A stretch of DNA of 64,000 nt from Acanthococcus lagerstroemiae (taxonomy: Eukaryota > Arthropoda > Insecta > Hemiptera > Eriococcidae), in the NCBI GenBank assembly GCA_031841125.1, contig CM063114.1:3286001-3350000 (forward strand), written 5' to 3'. A program made the translations under genes and the position numbers. The notes beneath the pieces are model-generated. The model saw nothing but the letters and a program-made list of their open reading frames with translations, had not been told where the DNA came from and did no database searches. Below are positions 58,301-64,000 of the stretch, in pieces. The number at the start of each line of letters is the position of its first letter. Position 1 is the first letter of the stretch.

Positions 58301-58868
58301 AGTATAAACATCAACGGAATTTAATTGACCAGGTATGTTGAGATAACTGTGTAGGATAAAGCACCAATCGTGCAAACATCACATTTCCCATTTATACCCA
58401 AGTTTTCCCCTATGCTAACGCAGGCCCAATCGGGGTATTTTCGGGATAGGGGGTACGGTGTCCCGGGGCCAATGTGACATGCGCGTGTATCGCCACGCGC
58501 CCCACTATCATCGATTTATACCCAAGTAATTAGTTGTTAAGTTTGTTAAATGTACTGTAATATTGCAGTTGAGCATTACATTATGCCATCTCACCACATT
58601 TCTGATGATTGATGACCTAAATACACTGCATGATCTGGTATCACCGCAAGTGGAATCATGTCAAAAGTACTTATCAGAATTGAGACGAAGGAACAAGGAA
58701 GTAGATGAGAAGTTCCAAAGCGCTGTGGTTCATCTCGAACAATTACTGGAATCTGATTTAAAATCGGAACAACGACAAACATTGCTACTGCTTCAAAAAA
58801 TGTTCCAAGTGCAAGATACTTCATCCGAGAATGTTCAGTTGCTGGAGTATAATTTGAGTGGAGAGTAA
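52326..58868 (+). CDS. HEATR6: HEAT repeat-containing protein 6
   Basis: Seventeen coding exons give 1018 aa: 52326-52493, 52589-52831, 52899-53105, 53264-53461, 53565-53783, 53968-54140, 54216-54448, 54499-54683, 54760-54967, 55041-55192, 55332-55454, 55562-55686, 55766-55847, 55923-56066, 56275-56355, 58117-58332, 58569-58868. Every junction is GT-AG and in phase. Similarity to animal HEATR6 is clear from the basic linker NRRKKRKS (about residue 280), a Ser/Asp-rich stretch and the domain starting KIRLSAFSLLLHIVK...GYWNNIL (DUF4042 region, about 330-490). The HEAT repeats contain NVRTKAAWALGNLSD and VRWNACYSLGNMFKN, and there is a C-terminal NFKVRQAAT block. The protein is shorter than the human one (1181 aa), mainly in the linkers. 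Its molecular role is poorly known; human HEATR6 is amplified in breast cancers. AATAAA at 59263 may be the polyadenylation signal. Confidence 0.93.
56495..56704. mobile_element. MITE in HEATR6 intron 15
   Basis: The left end AACTGGGGTAGTTTCGGATT and the complement of the right end AACTGGGGTAAGTTCGGATT are inverted copies, both continuing into TTGT(G/A)GGG. The 210-bp unit is non-coding and lies in the longest HEATR6 intron (56356-58116). No target duplication was defined. Confidence 0.7.
56740..57400. repeat. Degenerate GATTCTGAATTC array in HEATR6 intron 15
   Basis: About 650 bp consist of loosely spaced GGATTC, GAATTC, GATTCTGAATT and their complements. Because the unit is nearly palindromic, both strands look alike. 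A similar texture appears at 60230-60420. Confidence 0.7.
58391..58527. repeat. GC-rich insert flanked by 13-bp direct repeats, HEATR6 intron 16
   Basis: TTTATACCCAAGT occurs at 58391-58403 and 58515-58527, bracketing 111 bp of much higher GC content (CGGGATAGGGGGTACGG, CGCGTGTATCGCCACGCG). It looks like an insertion with a long target duplication, or a duplicated segment. Confidence 0.6.
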
Positions 58869-61186
58869 AGTGAAACATTCTGTCATATCGATGGAAGAAA
58901 TGTTGGAAATTTGAATACATTGCTGCGACGAATGTTTGAAAAATTCCGACGCTAAAATGATATTTATAATATGATCAGATGTGAAACGATGATGAGAAGT
59001 CGAGGTAAACGTGATTTTTAAAAATTATTCTGGATGTGTTTTGTATGAATGTTTGAATGCTGCTGATATAAAGAATAATATTATTATTTAAACTACAACT
59101 TTATTTTGTTCTTTATATCTTTTGCATGTCAATGAATGTAACTCGGTGTTGGAAACTGAGTTCATTCATATTACTGTGATATTTTGTTCATGTGTAACGC
59201 GCGTTAGTAAATATTATATAGATTTTCTGAAGTTTGAATCTACTTCATCCACTATTGTATGGAATAAAAATGCTTGCACAGAACTGGGTAGTTGATTAAG
59301 ACCTTTGAGTATGTATTATGACTCCAGGAAGAAAAGCTCTGTTCAATTATCACAGAAAATTTGTTGTGGAGACATCTTCGTTTTGGTTTTGCTGAACGTT
59401 CGTTTTGGAGTTGAAGAATAGGCTAGTACCGACGTTGGATTATGGGCTAGTAGGAGCATGGAACTGATCAGTTCTAGTCATAGTTTATGCTGCTCTGTCT
59501 TAAGGGTAGAGATTTTAATTCTAGTGTTGGAATAATTGGGTGCCAGTCCCTATCTTGAGAGATAATGGTCTTGGCATTTTGGCGCATTCGAAACTGTCCC
59601 TCAAATTATCTCGAAATCTGGACTGAACATGTATCGATAACTACCAGGCCAATTACTGTTTTCATATTCATGTACCTTTTTTAAAACGTTATCTTAACCC
59701 ACAGAAATGAAACCATGAACAGTACAAACGATTGGTAGGTATATACCACATGAAACTTTCAAACTTGTGAAGAAACTTCAGTGAAGTTCATAAAGTATCA
59801 TGCGTTTGTTCTGGCGCAATATTCCGGAATTGGGGCGTATGTACGAAATAGCAGAGTGAGTCACTTTGGTTCTCGACTAAGGGGAGGAAAGCGCAGTGAT
59901 GATTTATAACTGAAACGCGACCGAAAACTTGGTTCGCAATTTTGTGACGCTCATGCATTGAAATAGCCCATGATTGGTTGAAGCTTATGGTCACAAATGC
60001 GACTAGGCTCGGTAGTAACCATTATGTGAGTACAAAGCCAAATGCGTCGGATGTTTAAAGGATATATTATATCCTCTAAGGTCAGTTACAACTTTCTCTT
60101 TCTTCAGAACAAGAAAGGAGAAATTAAGATTTCGGGGAACTGACAGTTCTTTTAATTGATTCGTTGCGAAGTTGAGAGAGGGCCAGAGATGGCAAAAGTC
60201 GGCTTTCTTTTAGATTAAGCGGGGTCGAATTCTGCCTTTCAGATTTGACAGAGTCAAATCCGGAATTAGGAGTCTGTGATTCTCCTGGATGAGGAATCTA
60301 AACCGCCGACCCTGGAATTTAACAGAACCAGTTCCTAAACTTAAAATCGTAGTTCTTTGTTTTGTTTTCTTCACAGAATCGAATGTGATTCCAAAACCAA
60401 CCTTGGGAATCAGAATTGAATGTTAATTATTCAGAATCAGCCCATTTCTATTTGATGTGGTACCCACGTTTATGGTTGAAAAAAAAGGAACGAGATGATG
60501 CTCTGATATTCTTCCAACATATGTTTGCTACTCAAGATTTATCAGTGAAAACAAGCCTACCACTTGGTAACATCAGCTTCGTCGAATTATTGCTATTTCA
60601 AACTGTCCATGAAAAATCTCATCGGAGCTAAATGCCACAATAAGGATGTTTTTCCTCCTGAAAAATTTGGTTTCCCGCGCCCGAGTAAGTTTGTTCCCGT
60701 CCGTGATCTTTATAAAGGGCTGATAACTGAAATTTCTTATTTTTAGAATTCTACGGTACTTCTTGTAACCAGTTAACGAAGTCCAACTTTTCTTCAAGTC
60801 TTCCAACTTTTAGCGGGTATAAGTCCCAGCCTTCGCCGTACACCAAAGACAGAATGACTTACACACAGCTCCTTAACTTTTATTTCTTTTATACATTTCT
60901 TACACAAAACAATCAAGGCAATAATTCTCCTGATGGAAAAATGAGAAATTACATCAATAAATGGAAAAAAAGAAAAGAACAAACGTAAAAAAGAATTAAA
61001 TACATTCATTCATTATAAGAAGTTGGTTTGCTTTAAAATTAACCAACTGAAAAAATCAGTTGCACATAATATTATCTTAGTTTTCACACACGTTGTGTTA
61101 ATACGTCACTCGCTGGTTCTTTTTTTTTCAACTTTCTCGACTCGCACCGCAAGCTCAATAATATTGCCGAATATTCTAAATCCAAT
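58869..61186. other. Convergent 3' region of HEATR6 and ALYREF
   Basis: No gene is recognised between the two stop codons. AATAAA at 59263-59268 (plus) may end HEATR6. TTTATT at 60879-60884 is AATAAA on the minus strand, 303 bp past the ALYREF stop. A GATTTGACAGAGTCAAATC palindrome lies at about 60244-60262 within a GATTC-rich stretch. Confidence 0.5.
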
Positions 61187-63390
61187 TCACAGTCCTTTCG
61201 CACGGTATTCATCCAATTCGGCGTCCAATTGCTCAGCACTAAGGTTAGCGTTACCATTGCTACGACGATTTCGATTTCCGAAACTGCTATTCCTGTTACT
61301 TCCTCCGTCTGAACAAACAGGATACATATTAATACATAGAAAATACAGAGTATTCGTCAACTTGCAATGCAGATGTAACTTACTAAATCGTCTTCTTCCA
61401 CCTCCGCCCCCTGAATTGCCACTGCCAGCATTTCTATTTCTGAAACTACCCAATCTCCGACTTCCGATGAGACGACCCGGGGCAGAGGCTGCGATTTCAA
61501 TTTTCATCGGGCGTCCTGAAAAGTATAAACATTCGTTCATATTCCCAACACATTTGGGATTTTACAGTTTTTCAAATTATCCACTCACCGTCCAGAGGAA
61601 CTCCATTGTATTGATTGATGGCTCTGTGAGCGTCAGTTCGTTCTTCAAATACAACACTACCAGATCCTAGCGAACGTCCAGATTTGTCGTAGTGTATTTC
61701 GCACGAAACTAGGGGTCCCATCTCCATGAACAGCTCCTGTGAACAGACCATTCAATAAACCATATTGCACAGAAAAACAAAATGCACTTCGAGTAAATCA
61801 CTAACCTCAAGATCTGAATCAGTCACACCGAAATCCAGATTGGAAATAATAACTTTAGCTCCGCCGGCGTCGTAATCAATTCTTTTACCAATGAATTCGT
61901 CTTCGTACAAATCGTGAGACCAGGTACTATCTACATCTCCCTAAAATCATTTGAAGTGGCATTAATGACGAGTGAAAACAGCGTACCATTCGTTGTAGCT
62001 GAGACAAACAGTACACCGGAACAATACAAAGCAAGTACGTGATCTTGTTTTACACACTAACACACGCAGATCGTATAAATCTAAAACGAAACAAGTAGAT
62101 CGAAAAAAAAAGATCCCAGTACTTGCGTATCTTTTGTAACAATGATCTCGGTTTCATTTTACAGTGCGAACAAGTAAATCAATAACAAACGTTCAAAAAA
62201 CATATATTACGAGCACACGAGTCGCGAATAACAAAATAAACGATAGTGATAAATAACTACCAACAGAATTAATTTAGATGTCTCCTGATTAAATTTGGAC
62301 CAAGATTTTGCTGCGCCGAAGGTTATACACAAATATCATAGAAGTTTGTATAAAACTCAAATCAAACGTGGAAAGCAAATTTGAATAATTTTGCAAGAAC
62401 TCATGTAAATCGAAAATAACAGGTTATATGTTACAATTCTTAGAATGTCATACAACCAGATAAGACAGAAATATTTAAAACGTAAACATAATACAATCGG
62501 GGTTGTACACGCTTACACAATACTCACGGTACATGACTTCCCTTACGTAATAAAACGAGTAACAATAATTCATAAAAATTAAACGTAATGATCCAATTAC
62601 GGGGGGATTCAACTGAACTTCTTCTATTGAAGTTATCATCGTGTTCTGGAATGGACTTCGTAAGGATCGGAAGTGCAAACTGAACCGAGAACTCACAGCG
62701 TTCTCATCTGACTTTTACATGGAATTTCTACTATCAATGTTCTCATGTGGGAGAAAAGCTCGATAAAACGAGAGCCAGAATGTGATTATTGACACTCATC
62801 GCAGTCGAGTAAGACTCATGAGGATACAAGCACATCCGAAGTTTTCTGAACGGACATAATTGCACTTTCAACTTCATATGTAATTTACGTAATGTGGAAG
62901 CGTAGAATGTGACATTATCCTTCATTCCTCTAATATCAACCGTATGGATTGAACTGGTAAGAAACGATAACAAGTCGACGACGTCAAACATACTGAACTA
63001 GACGTCCGATCTGCTGCTAAGACCATCTACAATCTGCCGCTGAGACCATCTACGTCTACTTGTTTTCGCAGCATGAACGAATCACAATCGAAGACCAATG
63101 GGACATTCTTGCAACATTTACCATTCATTAGCAGTATGCCTAATCTGATTTAGAATACTAACTCGTTTATAAGGTGAATAACGGGCAGCTGATCGAGAGC
63201 GATTGGAATTATTTTGGAACCGCGGTCTGCCGGAATTAATTTTGCCTCCTCCAGATCCGCCATTAGCTGAATTTCTTCGATTTCTACCACCGGCGTTATT
63301 CTGACTTTGTTTTCTTCTGGGATTGAAACTACCGGATGATTTGTTCTTCTTTATGATATCATCGAGACTGAGGTTAATATCCGTAGTCAT
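61187..63390 (-). CDS. ALYREF: THO complex subunit 4 / Aly/REF mRNA export factor
   Basis: Five exons, 63390-63163, 61940-61806, 61736-61589, 61515-61384 and 61308-61187, join in phase to 254 aa (human 257). The N-terminal helix [12 protein letters not shown] (about 6-17) is the UAP56/DDX39B-binding motif. An Arg/Gly/Asn-rich region follows (to about 75). The RRM has RNP2 VIISNL (106-111) and RNP1-like GSGSVVFE (145-152). A second Arg/Gly-rich linker is followed by the C-terminal copy of the motif, [18 protein letters not shown] (237-254). The protein bridges the TREX complex to the NXF1 export receptor on spliced mRNA in the nucleus. Exon 4 ends at TTTA|GTAAGT and the next codon is completed as Asn. 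The 1.2-kb first intron holds no other gene. Confidence 0.95.
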
Positions 63391-64000
63391 TTTATAGATT
63401 CTTTTAAAGTATTTTCAAAGTTACACAACACAAAACAAAATACGAGTAACAATCGCGAGTTACACTGCCAATGTAGGATTGAAATCAGTTTAATTCGAAA
63501 CTAATGATAAGCAACGCGCAATATTGAAAAATTAAACATAGGAGAGCACAAATAACAACGGAGCAAATTAATAAATTTCAACATTCATTATTCCGGATTC
63601 GAAATTCTAACCACATCCTTTGTGAAGTGTAGAACAAAATGGCGATTATGCGACATTCCAGAGAAAAAATTGAGAGAGCACGTCAGAGAGCGGGGCACCA
63701 AGGCACCTTTGGTCTAGGGTCTAAGTATTAGATAATAGTAGACCGACTTACCGATAGACTGCAGCAGTTTCCAAGTTATCACGTTATCAGTGTTCAGTGA
63801 CAGGTGAACGGGCATCGTCATTCACAACAAATGCACTGATTGCATTCTTTACTTCGCGAACAAAATTAAATAGAGTTCAATATTCTACGTATCAGCTATG
63901 AAGTTTTCAGTTTTTTTTTAACTTTTCAGCACAAGAGCAAGGATTTTTGAGAAAAAGTGGTCCTGCGGCAAACGAACGATGAACACTAACTTTTGTGAAT
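63391..64000 (-). promoter_or_regulatory. Upstream region of ALYREF
   Basis: No further gene is visible to the window edge. Two GTTATC motifs at 63775-63780 and 63783-63788 (GATAAC on the gene's strand) lie about 390 bp before the ATG, mirroring the clusters near HEATR6 and COX6C. No TATA box is evident. Confidence 0.4.

Noticed and set aside
61023..61670. 215-codon plus-strand open frame, the longest single frame in the window
   Set aside because: It is antisense to ALYREF exons 3-5 and their introns. The minus strand gives a complete, in-phase, recognisable protein, so this frame is a shadow.

Overview
This is nuclear DNA of an animal, most likely an insect. Every confident gene is split by GT-AG introns, and the protein families are metazoan (importin-13, HEATR6, ALYREF, COX6C). 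The shared promoter of two genes carries a perfect TATCGATA box, the DREF element known from insect housekeeping promoters. The AT-rich background, many short hAT and TA-target MITEs, and LINE endonuclease relics would fit a hemipteran, but the order is only a guess. There are no bacterial, viral or CRISPR features.

Layout. Positions 1 to about 40.3 kb hold no gene I can support. This stretch contains decayed transposons: hAT transposase relics near 0.2 and 18.2 kb; hAT-type elements with exact 8-bp target duplications at 9.6, 15.0 and 30.6 kb; TA-flanked elements at 1.7 and 20.8 kb; and LINE endonuclease fragments at 12.3 and 28.5-30.4 kb. It also holds a 2.8-kb direct duplication (25.4-28.1 and 30.9-33.7 kb), an older diverged tandem duplication (36.9-39.1 kb) and a dispersed degenerate repeat built on GACT/AGTC. 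Several CpG-richer islands with no clear ORF stand out (about 3.5, 7.4, 17.0, 26.4/32.0, 34.1 and 36.2 kb). Two short stretches (16.47 and 17.41 kb) look weakly exon-like. The block may be a large intron or a regulatory desert.

From about 40.3 kb to the end the window is gene-dense. COX6C (+, 40.69-41.33 kb) is a cytochrome c oxidase subunit. Importin-13 (-, 51.36 back to 42.42 kb, 17 coding exons, 971 aa) is a nuclear transport receptor. HEATR6 (+, 52.33-58.87 kb, 17 coding exons, 1018 aa) is a HEAT-repeat protein. ALYREF/THO complex subunit 4 (-, 63.39 back to 61.19 kb, 5 exons, 254 aa) is an mRNA export adaptor. Importin-13 and HEATR6 are head-to-head across 963 bp. COX6C/importin-13 and HEATR6/ALYREF are tail-to-tail. 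All four are housekeeping genes, and the upstream regions of COX6C, HEATR6 and ALYREF share clusters of GATAA/TTATC motifs.

All four reading frames were assembled by hand from splice sites. The phases close exactly for each gene, which is strong internal support. Family names come from recognised sequence similarity, not from a database search.
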